Assembly (NCBI RefSeq): GCF_023704175.1 | Contig: NZ_CP084530.1 | Span: 1,262,001 to 1,326,000, forward strand | Length of the DNA stretch: 64,000 bases | From: Paenibacillus sp. YPG26 | GTDB taxonomy: Bacteria > Bacillota > Bacilli > Paenibacillales > Paenibacillaceae | Direction of reading: 5' to 3' | Shown: positions 46,081 to 54,467 of the stretch, piece after piece | How positions within the stretch are numbered: position 1 is the stretch's first letter | Layout of the letters: the number at the start of each line of letters is the position of its first letter | The notes under the pieces: generated by a model | Databases searched by the model: none | Seen by the model: the letters and a program-made list of their open reading frames with translations, nothing else | Told to the model about the DNA's origin: nothing | Translations under genes and position numbers: made by a program

Positions 46081-46129
46081 ACAGGGGACGTCCCACAAGA
46101 TCTTGAAGATCTTGTGGGACGTCCCCTGT
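46081..46129. repeat. Long perfect palindrome, REP-like element or terminator
   Basis: 22-base arms starting ACAGGGGACGTCCC and ending GGGACGTCCCCTGT around TTGAA. There is no T run on either side, which is odd for a terminator. It lies between convergent genes, where dispersed palindromic elements are common. Confidence 0.8.
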
Positions 46130-46210
46130 TGTTGGTTAAGGAGCTCGTTATGTCTCCGAAGCGCACTAGCACTGCACTAGGCTGCGAACGCGGCTCTCCG
46201 GGCTGCTGAA

Positions 46211-48124
46211 CTAGATCAGCTTCCGGTACAGCTGTCTCAGATAACGCGAGCGGGTAATCAGGAAATAGACAATCTGAATGAACAGGAAGGAGGCAAAGAT
46301 CGCAATCGCATACTCGAAGACCGAGTAGGTGATCAACTGCTGAAGGGCGGTCATCGCTACGGCGCTGTGAATCATCGCCAGTACTATGGGCAGGAAGAAC
46401 ATCAGGCTCAGCTGCCGGGTCACTGTTTTATTAAGCTCCTTCCGGCTGAGACCAACCTTGGCAATCATTTTGTACTGCTCCTCGTCTCTCTCCGAATCGG
46501 CATACAGCCTGAAATAGATGAAGCTGGCTGCGAAGGTGAAGAAGACAATGCCAACAAGTCCGCTTAAGATGAACAGTATGCCGTTGATTTGCCTGGCTTT
46601 AATCCAGCTATCCACCAGGGAAGAGAAAGTGTAATGTTCAAAATCCTCTGGAAGCAGCTTTTTGAGATGGTTTGAGACCTCCCGGCTCTTCTGCCAGTCC
46701 TTTACAACAAAGTGATAAGCCTTGTTAATATTCTCTTGGATCTGCTTGGCAAAAATCGTCTTGAAGGCCTTATCCGTAACGATATACAAATTCCCCGAGT
46801 CAGGAAGAAGGACGTAATCCAGCGATTTTAGGACCTTAAATGTTCCAGAATATTCTTTCCAGATTGCTTGGAATTCTAATTCAGGAATACCATCCCGCTT
46901 GTAAGCCTTGGCCTGGGTCACTGTAGCTGGTGCCAGAATGGCTTCCTGATCCCGCAGTTGTTCGGCAGGATGACCCAGCGCCTTCGCAAGGCTGTTGTAG
47001 TCGCTTAGCTTGATCAGGGTCAGATCGTTGTCGGTATTGCCGGGTGAGACTGTGCCCATCTGATAAGGGAAGCCGCCCTTGGTCAGCTCCTGCTGGATCA
47101 GACGGACATGTTCTTGTTCTTGTGTATTCCCGTAATAAGAAGAGTATCTGAACGAATACGGATTAGTCATCTCGGCAAGACCCGGTGCCCCAATCGCCAG
47201 ACAAGTTCCGATACCGGTGAAGGCAACCGCAGATATAATCGAGACCATGAAGAACATGATTGCATTGTCTTTCATCCGGTAGGCCAGCTCCGAGAAGGTC
47301 AAAAGGTTAGTTCGGCGTAAGAACAAACTCTTGTTTCTCTTGAGCATGCGAATAACATACACACTAAGCTGCGTGAACAGGAAATAAGTGCCCAGAATAA
47401 CGAGCCCTACACCAGCAGCCAGAAGGCCGAGACTGAAGACCTGCATGAGTACAAAATAGAAGACACATCCATAACCCGCAGCAATCAGAAGGACGGCAAG
47501 GAGAGCGAGCTGCCAGGAAGCCTTCGGCTCCGGCTTCGGCTTGTCGGAGGACTTGATCAGCTCTACCAATTCCACCTTGCGTACCATCAGGGAAGTGAAG
47601 AGCGAGATAACTACGAACATGACAGCGAACGCGGCAGCGGTCAACCAGATTGCCTGAAGCGGAATGTAGAATCTAAGCCCCCGTTCAATTGCCAGCAGGT
47701 TCGCACAGACGAGCAGAATAAGCTTGGAGAATATCAGGCCTGCTGCGATACCAGTGAGAATAGAGCCGAAGCCAATCAGGATATTCTCGATGAACAGCAG
47801 CTTATGCAGCTGCCTCTTCGACATGCCCAGAAGCATGAGAATCCCGAACTCCCGCTTGCGCAGCTTCAGGAAGGCACTGACCGAATACAGCAGGAAGAAG
47901 AATGAGAAGATGAAGACAATATATTGGGAGATTCTCATGCCTATACTCGCGAGCATACTCATTGTTCCGCTTGTGGAGGCCAGCTCTCCCTGGAGATCGG
48001 GATGGAAGAGAAGCAGCGCATACACGAAGAAGATCATGACCGCGAAGGCACTGCTTAGGAAGTGCGCAATGTAGGTCCGTTTATTGCGGATAACATTGTT
48101 AAATGCGAATTGTCTGAAATTCAT
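46211..48124 (-). CDS. BceB-type ABC transporter permease
   Basis: 637 residues from ATG 48124, preceded on the minus strand by GGGAGGGA; the longer frame lies inside the ATPase gene. It has the BceB layout: a first helix, FtsX-type helices, a large extracellular domain of about 200 residues (ATCLAIGAPGLAEMTNPY onward to the RQINGILFILSG helix) and terminal helices. Such permeases confer resistance to and detect peptide antibiotics such as bacitracin together with a sensor kinase. It overlaps the ATPase gene by 26 bases, and the two-component genes lie just upstream. Confidence 0.92.
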   Translation of the reverse strand: MNFRQFAFNNVIRNKRTYIAHFLSSAFAVMIFFVYALLLFHPDLQGELASTSGTMSMLASIGMRISQYIVFIFSFFFLLYSVSAFLKLRKREFGILMLLGMSKRQLHKLLFIENILIGFGSILTGIAAGLIFSKLILLVCANLLAIERGLRFYIPLQAIWLTAAAFAVMFVVISLFTSLMVRKVELVELIKSSDKPKPEPKASWQLALLAVLLIAAGYGCVFYFVLMQVFSLGLLAAGVGLVILGTYFLFTQLSVYVIRMLKRNKSLFLRRTNLLTFSELAYRMKDNAIMFFMVSIISAVAFTGIGTCLAIGAPGLAEMTNPYSFRYSSYYGNTQEQEHVRLIQQELTKGGFPYQMGTVSPGNTDNDLTLIKLSDYNSLAKALGHPAEQLRDQEAILAPATVTQAKAYKRDGIPELEFQAIWKEYSGTFKVLKSLDYVLLPDSGNLYIVTDKAFKTIFAKQIQENINKAYHFVVKDWQKSREVSNHLKKLLPEDFEHYTFSSLVDSWIKARQINGILFILSGLVGIVFFTFAASFIYFRLYADSERDEEQYKMIAKVGLSRKELNKTVTRQLSLMFFLPIVLAMIHSAVAMTALQQLITYSVFEYAIAIFASFLFIQIVYFLITRSRYLRQLYRKLI

Positions 48125-48869
48125 CTGCATTCCCTCCCATAAGCGACAGAACATTAATAATTTTCTGATAAAAGGCCCCGCGGTTGTCCCCATAATGAAT
48201 TTCATTGTACAGCTGTCCATCCTTGATAAAGATGACTCTGTTACAATAGCTGGCCGCAACCGGGTCATGGGTGACCAGCATCATGGTTGTGCCGTCCTCC
48301 TGATTGCGCTTCTCCATAATTCCCATAACATCGCGGGCCGCCTTGGAATCCAGGTTGCCGGTAGGCTCATCGGCCAGCACCAGCTTGGGCTCATGAATCA
48401 GGGCTCTGGCAATCGCGGTCCGCTGGGCCTGACCTCCCGAGATTTCATAGGTACGCTTATCCAGTATTGAGGTAATGCCCAGCTTCTCGGACAGCTGGTC
48501 TACCCGGGCGTTCATCTCTTTCAAGTCCATTCCGTCCAAGGCAAGAGGAAGCAGGATATTCTCTTTGACGGTGAGCGTATGGAGCAGATTGAAAGACTGG
48601 AACACGAATCCTAGCTCCCTGCGGCGGAAGACAGCAAGCTGGTCGGCAGAGAGGGTATGCGGGTTGCTGCCATTAATCAGCACCTCGCCCGAGGTGGGAG
48701 AATCAATAGTGGAGACGAGGTTCAGCAGAGTGGTCTTGCCGCTGCCGGAAGGTCCCATGATGCCGACAAATTCGCCTTGACTGACGGATAACTGAATTTT
48801 GGATAGGGCCTCGTAGGATATGGCACCTTTATATATTTTGCTGAGATTATTCACTTTCAAAATTTCCAT
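48099..48869 (-). CDS. BceA-type ABC transporter ATPase
   Basis: 256 residues, the nucleotide-binding partner of the permease. Walker A is GPSGSGKTTLLNLV, the Q-loop is FVFQSFNLL, the signature is EISGGQAQRTAIARAL, Walker B LVLADEPTGNLD and the switch His is in MLVTHDPVAA. Expected to power resistance to cell-wall peptide antibiotics. It is transcribed from a promoter in the 263-base gap after the kinase gene, which holds a perfect BceR-type box. Confidence 0.95.
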   Translation of the reverse strand: MEILKVNNLSKIYKGAISYEALSKIQLSVSQGEFVGIMGPSGSGKTTLLNLVSTIDSPTSGEVLINGSNPHTLSADQLAVFRRRELGFVFQSFNLLHTLTVKENILLPLALDGMDLKEMNARVDQLSEKLGITSILDKRTYEISGGQAQRTAIARALIHEPKLVLADEPTGNLDSKAARDVMGIMEKRNQEDGTTMMLVTHDPVAASYCNRVIFIKDGQLYNEIHYGDNRGAFYQKIINVLSLMGGNADEFQTIRI

Positions 48870-49040
48870 AATTAACGGGGTCCCCTTTCACTGGATACAT
48901 CACAATCAGATATGGATGAAGCTTAAGAGATAACGTGCTGTCCACGGGAATAGTTACAGAACTTCAGGTTGCAGCCCGATATCTGTTCCCATTGTAAGGC
49001 CGTGCAGATTTTCGTCCTATCGATCAATCTTTCAGAAAGC

Positions 49041-49054
49041 TGACAATGCTGTAA
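49041..49054. promoter_or_regulatory. BceR-type binding site upstream of the ABC transporter genes
   Basis: TGACA-N4-TGTAA fits exactly the TNACA-N4-TGTAA motif described for BceR-like regulators. It lies about 170 bases upstream of the ATPase start, in the gap separating the kinase and transporter genes. Confidence 0.7.
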
Positions 49055-49132
49055 GATTAGATTGCGAATCTGTTAAGTGAACATGAGCAAAACCCCGCAT
49101 CCACTGGAATGGGGGGAATAATATGCAGCAGT

Positions 49133-50119
49133 TCATGTATTTGTATGGGGAAATCGAATCCGTACAGTCGTTCCGCGGGATAAGGCGGATTCCAGTTCAA
49201 TTGCATAACCCAATCTGTCCGCAACTTCTTTAACCAGGTATAGCCCCATCCCCGTAGATTCCTTATAAGTCCGGCCGTTCTCTCCGGTGAAGAAAGGACG
49301 GAAGACGCGTGCCAGATCGGACTTAGGAATTCCGATTCCCGAATCCCGAACCTCAAGACAGAGGTCAGTCTCATGGCAGAATGCTGTGAATGTAACGGTG
49401 CTTCGGCTGCCCGCTGAATATTTAATTGCGTTGGAGACGATCTGCTGCAGCATGAACCGGAGCCATTTGGCATCAGTCTGGACTGTGTATGTATCCGGAA
49501 TCTGATTATCGGGGTAGACACTGCTGCGGATAAAATACAGCTTGTTCTCATGTATAACATCCTGAACAATATCCCGTAGGCGGGCCTTGTCCACTTGGAA
49601 GTCCTGCTCGAATGTCTCAAGCCTCGCCATATACAATACCATCTCAAGCCCACGACTGATCCGGTCAGCTTCCTCAGCGATATTCTCAAAAGTGGAATCT
49701 TCCTCGTTCTGAGTGATCAGCTCGATGACCGAGAGGGGGGTCTTCATCTGGTGCACCCATTGATTCATGAACACCAAGTGCTCCTGCTGATGCTTCTCGT
49801 ATCTTGTAAGCTGGTCTTGATAATGTCTGAACTGAATATCCAGCAGATTGCTGACAGCCGAGGATAACGGGGCAGCGTCACCAGCGTGGATGGAATCCTT
49901 AAAGGCTGCTGGCGGGTGGGCCAGACGCTTATATAGAAGCCGGTGGGTGAAATACCTGTATCCGAGATAAGCGGCGAACAGGCAGAAGCTGAGAAAGCAC
50001 GCATACAGCGCAGTCAGCGGATGATTATAGCCGTCATACCAATAGACCAGCAGGATCAGAAGTTGCTGGGCAGTCCAGAACAGGAAGAGGGGGACGTGCT
50101 CGCGTACGAACAGCTTCAT
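49133..50119 (-). CDS. BceS-type intramembrane-sensing histidine kinase
   Basis: 328 residues. Two N-terminal helices (VPLFLFWTAQQLLILLVYWY and LTALYACFLSFCLFAAYLGY) separated by only a few residues mean there is no extracellular sensor, the mark of kinases that read a partner transporter. The H-box is FMNQWVHQMKTPLSVIELI; the ATPase domain has QQIVSNAIKYS (N box), DSGIGIPKSDLARVF (G1) and STGMGLYLVKEVADRLG (G2). Its start overlaps the regulator stop codon by 4 bases (ATGA). Confidence 0.94.
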   Translation of the reverse strand: MKLFVREHVPLFLFWTAQQLLILLVYWYDGYNHPLTALYACFLSFCLFAAYLGYRYFTHRLLYKRLAHPPAAFKDSIHAGDAAPLSSAVSNLLDIQFRHYQDQLTRYEKHQQEHLVFMNQWVHQMKTPLSVIELITQNEEDSTFENIAEEADRISRGLEMVLYMARLETFEQDFQVDKARLRDIVQDVIHENKLYFIRSSVYPDNQIPDTYTVQTDAKWLRFMLQQIVSNAIKYSAGSRSTVTFTAFCHETDLCLEVRDSGIGIPKSDLARVFRPFFTGENGRTYKESTGMGLYLVKEVADRLGYAIELESALSRGTTVRIRFPHTNT

Positions 50120-50820
50120 GGCGCGGACTCATCCTTCCAGGTGACATTAAGGCGGTACCCAACGCCCCGAAGCGTCTCAAGGGAATCCTCAATTCCAAGC
50201 TCAGCCAGCTTCCTGCGCACCCTCGTAATATTGACACTCAGCGTATTATCGTCTACGAACGAATCGTCCCATAGCTTATCCAGAATTTTCGTCCTGCTGA
50301 TGGACCTAGGACTTCGTTCTAGCAGCGCTTCAATAAGAACCGCTTCTTTCTTGGTTAACGTTACAGTCTGGTCCCCAAGCTTCAATTCCATTCTCTCCGG
50401 GAAAAGAATCAGTCCGGCCTGGGCTACCGTACGCTCTTCCAATTTGGCGGCATAATCCCCATAGACTCGCCTTAGCTGGCTGCGGATCTTGGCCATGACG
50501 ACTTCATAGTGAAAAGGTTTGGTTATATAATCGTCGGCTCCGTTCTCCAGTGCCCGCACCTGATCCATCTCTCCGCTGCGTGCCGAGATGAAGATAATCG
50601 GACAGGTGGACAGGGTGCGGATCTGACGGCACCAGTAATATCCGTCAAAGCTGGGCAGATTGATATCCATCAGTACAATGTGAGGTTCTATTCGCTTGAA
50701 TTCATCTAACACATGTCCAAATTCGTCAATAGCGGACGCCTGATCTCCATATTTCTCGATATGGGATTTCAGGAGCTGGGCGATCTTGGGGTCATCTTCC
50801 ACAATCATTATCGTATACAT
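50116..50820 (-). CDS. BceR-type response regulator (OmpR family)
   Basis: 234 residues. The receiver domain has the acidic pair VEDDPKI, the phosphorylated Asp in IVLMDINLPSFDG and the Lys in DDYITKPFH. The C-terminal winged helix includes LTKKEAVLIEALLERSP and DNTLSVNITRVRRKLAELG. Expected to bind the box at 49041 and activate the transporter genes. ATG 50820 lies 7 bases after AAGGAG on the minus strand; the GTG just before it is only 4 bases away. Confidence 0.94.
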   Translation of the reverse strand: MYTIMIVEDDPKIAQLLKSHIEKYGDQASAIDEFGHVLDEFKRIEPHIVLMDINLPSFDGYYWCRQIRTLSTCPIIFISARSGEMDQVRALENGADDYITKPFHYEVVMAKIRSQLRRVYGDYAAKLEERTVAQAGLILFPERMELKLGDQTVTLTKKEAVLIEALLERSPRSISRTKILDKLWDDSFVDDNTLSVNITRVRRKLAELGIEDSLETLRGVGYRLNVTWKDESAP

Positions 50821-50968
50821 CACTAGACTCCTTTTTTTTTAAGCCAAATGTCTCACGTAATAACCAAACATACCCATATTATACATGAAGGAGAATCCCG
50901 TGAATTCAATTACATGTCTAAACCTCGTCATACTACGCATAGGTATGGGTAGAGGAGGAGAGTGGGAT

Positions 50969-51316
50969 ATGGACAAGAAGGTGGAGCTTTATTTTGAGCT
51001 GAAACAGCAGCATAAGGAAATTGAACAGCGGCTTGCCGAGCTTCGGAGGGAGATAACCGGTTATCTGGGTGAACACAACTTCACCGAGCTTGACATTGGG
51101 GGCTACAAAGTCAAGCTGGTTCAGCAGGAGCGCAAGGAATACGATGAGAACAAATTGTATCAGGCTCTTCCTGATCCCGAGCTGTGGCGGCTTGCGTCAA
51201 GACCGGACACCACGAAGATATCCAGCCTGCTTAAGCTAAATGTCCTCTCCGAGACCCAGCTGCAGGATACTTATTCAGTTAAGCCAATCACCTTGCTGCA
51301 TGTGGAGAAGAAATAA
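50969..51316 (+). CDS. Small coiled-coil protein of unknown function
   Basis: 115 residues from ATG 50969 (GAGGAGG about 10 bases upstream). An N-terminal coiled coil (VELYFELKQQHKEIEQRLAEL) leads to a beta-hairpin-like segment (ELDIGGYKVKLVQQERKEYD) and a helical tail. The pattern of a coiled coil followed by a GxYKVxL strand is seen in phage-type proteins such as Gp157, but I cannot place it. Its terminator (51356-51376) was the insertion site of the composite IS element. Confidence 0.75.
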   Translation: MDKKVELYFELKQQHKEIEQRLAELRREITGYLGEHNFTELDIGGYKVKLVQQERKEYDENKLYQALPDPELWRLASRPDTTKISSLLKLNVLSETQLQDTYSVKPITLLHVEKK

Positions 51317-51355
51317 CGGGTTTAGGGACGTACGCTATTATAGATGATGAGAACA

Positions 51356-51376
51356 GAATCCTTTTAATAAGGATTC
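51356..51376. repeat. Left 21-bp direct repeat of the composite IS element (terminator stem-loop)
   Basis: Arms GAATCCTT and AAGGATTC around TTAAT. Exactly the same 21 bases occur at 57655-57675, and both copies abut an IS end. The left copy has lost the T run of the original terminator to the insertion. Confidence 0.92.
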
Positions 51377-51385
51377 CAGATTGCA

Positions 51386-51425
51386 GACAAACTCCTTGTT
51401 CCCGTTAGGAACACAGGAGTTTGTC
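51386..51425 (+). terminator. Inward-facing terminator at the left end of IS copy 1
   Basis: GACAAACTCCTTGTTCC pairs with GGAACACAGGAGTTTGTC (one bulge), followed on the plus strand by a T-rich run. It would stop transcription entering the element from the left. The equivalent in copy 2 is at 56131-56170. Confidence 0.7.
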
Positions 51426-52823
51426 TTTGTTTTTTCTGTAAGAGATCATAAATAAAGCGAAATATCGCTTTGAGCCACCGGACTTCCAGAGCCAGGTGGC
51501 TAACTTTTTGAGGTTCATGCAAGCAAAAACGAGCATCGCCTGCATGGAAACTTTACGAAGTCCTCGTAAAGTCGTCCAGCGCATGCCATGCTTTTCCTTT
51601 AGATCTGCAAATACGCGCTCAATCGTTTCCTTGCGCTGTGAGTAAATTTGTTTGTTTTCATCGGTATGCCGAAGGTGGTCTGCTTCTTCCAGATAGTCAG
51701 CCCAAATATGGCGGCTAATTCGCTTAGTGAAGTCCTTGCTTTCGGTACACTGACTCAAGAAGGGGCAGTCTTTGCATATTGTGGGATCGGAACGATACAT
51801 CTTGTACCCTTCCCGGTTCGTCAATTCATAGGTTAGAAACTCATGGTTCGGACAGATATAGGCATCGTAGTGCTCATCGTATACGTAATCATATTTCTTG
51901 AAAAAGCCATCCTTTGTACGAGGTCTTGTGTATGGCATAACAGGCCGTATCCCGTCATCGATCAGCAATTTACTAATGTAGGGAGTCTTGTATCCAGCGT
52001 CAACTGCTACAGCTGTGGGCTTGCCCAGAGACTTCTTTACGAGCTCAAGCACATCCTCAAACACCTGGCTGTCATGTACATTTCCTGGAGTTACTTTCGC
52101 ACCCAGAACAAAGCCGTTGCGGTCGCAGGCCGTATGAAAACTGTAGGCAAATACACGTTCTTTTTCGCCCTTTACAAATAGTCCGCTCTCAGGGTCGGAG
52201 ATGCTTGTTTTTGTTTCTTTCAGAGCGGACTTAGGCTTTTTTCCGAAAGGCTTCTTCCCATGCTGGATCCGGTCTTCATTAATCTCTTTATCAAGCTGCT
52301 CTTGGTACTTTTTGCTTTGCTCCTGTACCATCGTTTTTTCATATTTATTTTTGTTGGCGTTTGCCTTCACATGCGTTGCATCCATGAAAAGCACGTCAGG
52401 CTCTACAAAGCCATGCCCTAAAGCTTCTTCCAGAATACGTGCAAAAATGGATTCAAAAATATCCGTGTCCTTAAACCTGCGAACATAGTTTTTACCAAAA
52501 GTGGTGAAGTGGGGAATGGGCTGGGTGAAGTCATAGCCGATGAACCAGCGGTAAGCTACGTTCGTTTCAATTTCCCGAATGGTTTGGCGCATGGAGCGAA
52601 TGCCAAATAGATACTGGATAAGCACGATTTTAATCAGAACTACGGGATCGACACTCGGACGCCCTGTAACCGCACTGTATTTATCTTGAACCAGCTCGTA
52701 TATAAAACTAAAATCGATCGCATTTTCTAACTTGCGAACCAAATGATCCTTAGGCACAAGGTCGTCTAGCGCATTCACAGAAATCTGAAAGCGACCTTCA
52801 TAATTATTTTTACTAATCATCAT
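51405..52823 (-). CDS. IS1182-family transposase, copy 1
   Basis: 472 residues. An N-terminal DUF772-type helical domain (SVNALDDLVPKDHLVRKLEN, RPSVDPVVLIKIVLIQYLFG) precedes a DDE domain with Asp in VLFMDATHVKANANK, Asp in AVAVDAGYKTPYIS and Glu in KETIERVFADLKEKHGMR. A Cys cluster, YICPNHE and CKDCPFLSQC, sits between them, as in the IS1182 group. The ribosome site is GAGGTG. It ends with a TAA about 30 bases inside the left end of the element. The protein is identical to copy 2 up to the stop codon. Confidence 0.93.
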   Translation of the reverse strand: MMISKNNYEGRFQISVNALDDLVPKDHLVRKLENAIDFSFIYELVQDKYSAVTGRPSVDPVVLIKIVLIQYLFGIRSMRQTIREIETNVAYRWFIGYDFTQPIPHFTTFGKNYVRRFKDTDIFESIFARILEEALGHGFVEPDVLFMDATHVKANANKNKYEKTMVQEQSKKYQEQLDKEINEDRIQHGKKPFGKKPKSALKETKTSISDPESGLFVKGEKERVFAYSFHTACDRNGFVLGAKVTPGNVHDSQVFEDVLELVKKSLGKPTAVAVDAGYKTPYISKLLIDDGIRPVMPYTRPRTKDGFFKKYDYVYDEHYDAYICPNHEFLTYELTNREGYKMYRSDPTICKDCPFLSQCTESKDFTKRISRHIWADYLEEADHLRHTDENKQIYSQRKETIERVFADLKEKHGMRWTTLRGLRKVSMQAMLVFACMNLKKLATWLWKSGGSKRYFALFMISYRKNKDKLLCS

Positions 52824-52867
52824 TTACACCTCGAATCAACCTTTTCCTTGACTTATTCTACAAAAAA

Positions 52868-52908
52868 AGTCTGTAGACCTGCTCCTTTCGGAACTTTGTC
52901 TACAGACT
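52868..52908 (-). terminator. Inward-facing terminator at the right end of IS copy 1
   Basis: AGTCTGTAGAC and GTCTACAGACT arms with a 19-base loop; read on the minus strand a run of seven T follows. It would stop transcription entering from the cargo side. The equivalent in copy 2 is at 57613-57653. Confidence 0.75.
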
Positions 52909-52909
52909 G

Positions 52910-52935
52910 AAATGGAGATCTTAGGATCTCCATTT
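52910..52935 (-). terminator. Hairpin abutting the right end of IS copy 1 (end of the amidase transcript)
   Basis: AAATGGAGATC and GATCTCCATTT around TTAG, starting at the base next to the IS. It is downstream of the minus-strand amidase gene and is probably its terminator. Confidence 0.7.
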
Positions 52936-53068
52936 AACTTCTAACGTTTATCTTCAACTACATGCTTTTCCGTATTGTAAACTCTTGATCTACCTGCTGA
53001 ATGTATATCTACTCGTGAACTGCGCTTCTTGTGCCAAGTTTCTCCTTCAAGATGAAGGAAACCTAAAT

Positions 53069-53983
53069 TTACTTATCAAAAATTCCAACACGGTCAAGCA
53101 CAGTCACCAATGCATAGAAGTCGGCGCTACGTCCATTGGGTGTATTAACAACTGGATTTCCACTTTTATCTTTTAGCTTGGTTAACTTGTCTATAGATTT
53201 CTTAGCATATGATGGAATATCCATACTGTTGGCATGAACAAGTTCAGCAACTTTTTGCTGCAAGTCAGCGAATGCTTTCTTTTCATCTGCTGTCATTGGT
53301 TCATCATCCTTTTTAATATTTTTATTAGATGGAACAGGAGCGGGGATAGGAGCACATTTCAATCTCGCCAATTCCGTTTTGATTTGTGGAATGAAGTTTT
53401 TGTTAGCTGCATTAATTGTATTGCCATCTCCCCAAAAGTTTGTCCCTGGACAGGTCTTGCTAGATTTACCTGGTGAGTAATCATTAAGCCTCTCGCCAGT
53501 ACGAGCGAACCAAGCGTGGTATACAATATGGTTTGTATCAACTGGGACATTAAACTTTTCAGCTAAACAAGCATACAAATGAACAATAGTAATACGTTGC
53601 TCATCTGTGATACAGTCGCCACCTTTGTCGAAGTTGCCAATGTTCTCAATACATATAGCCCCCGTGTTGCTCCCTCTAATTCCTGCTGGTGTTTGATTTA
53701 AGTCTCGATCTAGTGAGATGGCAATTCTTCCATCTTCAAATGTAGTAATGTTTTGGCCTGTGGCAGACCAGCCTTCTGTATTAACATGGAAGTTTCTCAT
53801 ACCTTCCAAACAAGCAAAATAGTCTTGTTGGGCTACACCATTAATGATTCTTCTAGTTGAGTAATTTGGAGAAGCTGTATGGTGTACTTGTAGTTGATTA
53901 ATCTTGCGAGTAATAATCTGCTTTTTAAGCCAGTCTCTAAACTCGGAACGTTCCAATAAAAGAAAGTGTCCTTGTTGTTTCAT
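53069..53983 (-). CDS. N-acetylmuramoyl-L-alanine amidase, endolysin-like
   Basis: 304 residues without a signal peptide, as expected for a phage lysin released by a holin. The Amidase_2/PGRP fold shows zinc ligands in QVHHTASPNYSTRR and in KTCPGTNFWG, with FHVNTEGWSATGQNI and GAICIENIGNF as further landmarks. From about residue 220 a linker rich in Pro and Lys leads to a C-terminal region (ADLQQKVAELVHAN, then FYALVTVLDRVGIFDK) that may bind the wall. The ATG follows AAAGGAG. The base composition is more AT-rich than the chromosomal genes outside the IS pair. Confidence 0.9.
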   Translation of the reverse strand: MKQQGHFLLLERSEFRDWLKKQIITRKINQLQVHHTASPNYSTRRIINGVAQQDYFACLEGMRNFHVNTEGWSATGQNITTFEDGRIAISLDRDLNQTPAGIRGSNTGAICIENIGNFDKGGDCITDEQRITIVHLYACLAEKFNVPVDTNHIVYHAWFARTGERLNDYSPGKSSKTCPGTNFWGDGNTINAANKNFIPQIKTELARLKCAPIPAPVPSNKNIKKDDEPMTADEKKAFADLQQKVAELVHANSMDIPSYAKKSIDKLTKLKDKSGNPVVNTPNGRSADFYALVTVLDRVGIFDK

Positions 53984-54431
53984 GTTTTTCTCCTTTCAAT
54001 GGACATCTAGACACAATAAAAAAAGCCAAACGTGATTTGCGAGTGACTTTAAAAATATTTATTAAACAGCTGTTGGAAATTTATCTTTAAAAGCTTGTTC
54101 CTCTAGCTCAACCAACAGATACTCTTTTAGATCTAGTTCATCCGTCATTTTATTTATTAACGAAATTATACTTTTGTACCTATATATTCTACATAGATAG
54201 GCATTTTGTCAGAAGCTCACGACAGCATACTTAGAAAAATACTCCTTTCTTTAAATCGGCCTATCGAATTTTATATGCAGAGGAATATCAAAGAAGCACG
54301 ATAGGTACGAATTAGTAGCATTATTTCAAATTATACACATTGTAGATTGTATTACTTTTCGACTATTTTTCTATCTATTACATCTTTCACCTTACTTCGA
54401 CAAAAATGGTTTGTTATAGTCATATTGTAAG
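53984..54431. other. 448-base AT-rich intergenic region
   Basis: It separates the minus-strand amidase gene from the plus-strand secreted-protein gene. It holds one possible tiny gene (54062-54148), a T-rich weak hairpin on the minus strand just before the amidase ribosome site, and a weak promoter candidate for the plus strand (TTACTT, 17 bases, TATAGT ending near 54419). Nothing else was recognised. Confidence 0.5.
54062..54148 (-). CDS. Possible 28-residue small protein between holin and amidase genes
   Basis: An open frame starting ATG on the minus strand that encodes MTDELDLKEYLLVELEEQ and ends KDKFPTAV. It is acidic and helical in character. Phage lysis regions often hold such small genes near the holin, but no clear ribosome site precedes it, so it may not be translated. 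Confidence 0.3.
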   Translation of the reverse strand: MTDELDLKEYLLVELEEQAFKDKFPTAV

Positions 54432-54467
54432 TTGATATTAAAAAAACCAATTTTTGGAGATAATCAA

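Larger units (their letters stand above)
51377..52909 (-). mobile_element. IS1182-family insertion sequence, copy 1
   Basis: 1533 bp. The ends are imperfect inverted repeats, CAGATTGCAGACAAACTCC on the left against CAGTCTGTAGACAAAGTTCC read inward from the right. Element borders were set by comparing the two copies: identity starts at CAGATTG and stops at ACAGACTG. By eye there are about eight substitutions between the copies and no length change. Inward-facing terminator hairpins lie at both ends (51386-51425 and 52868-52908). Confidence 0.92.
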
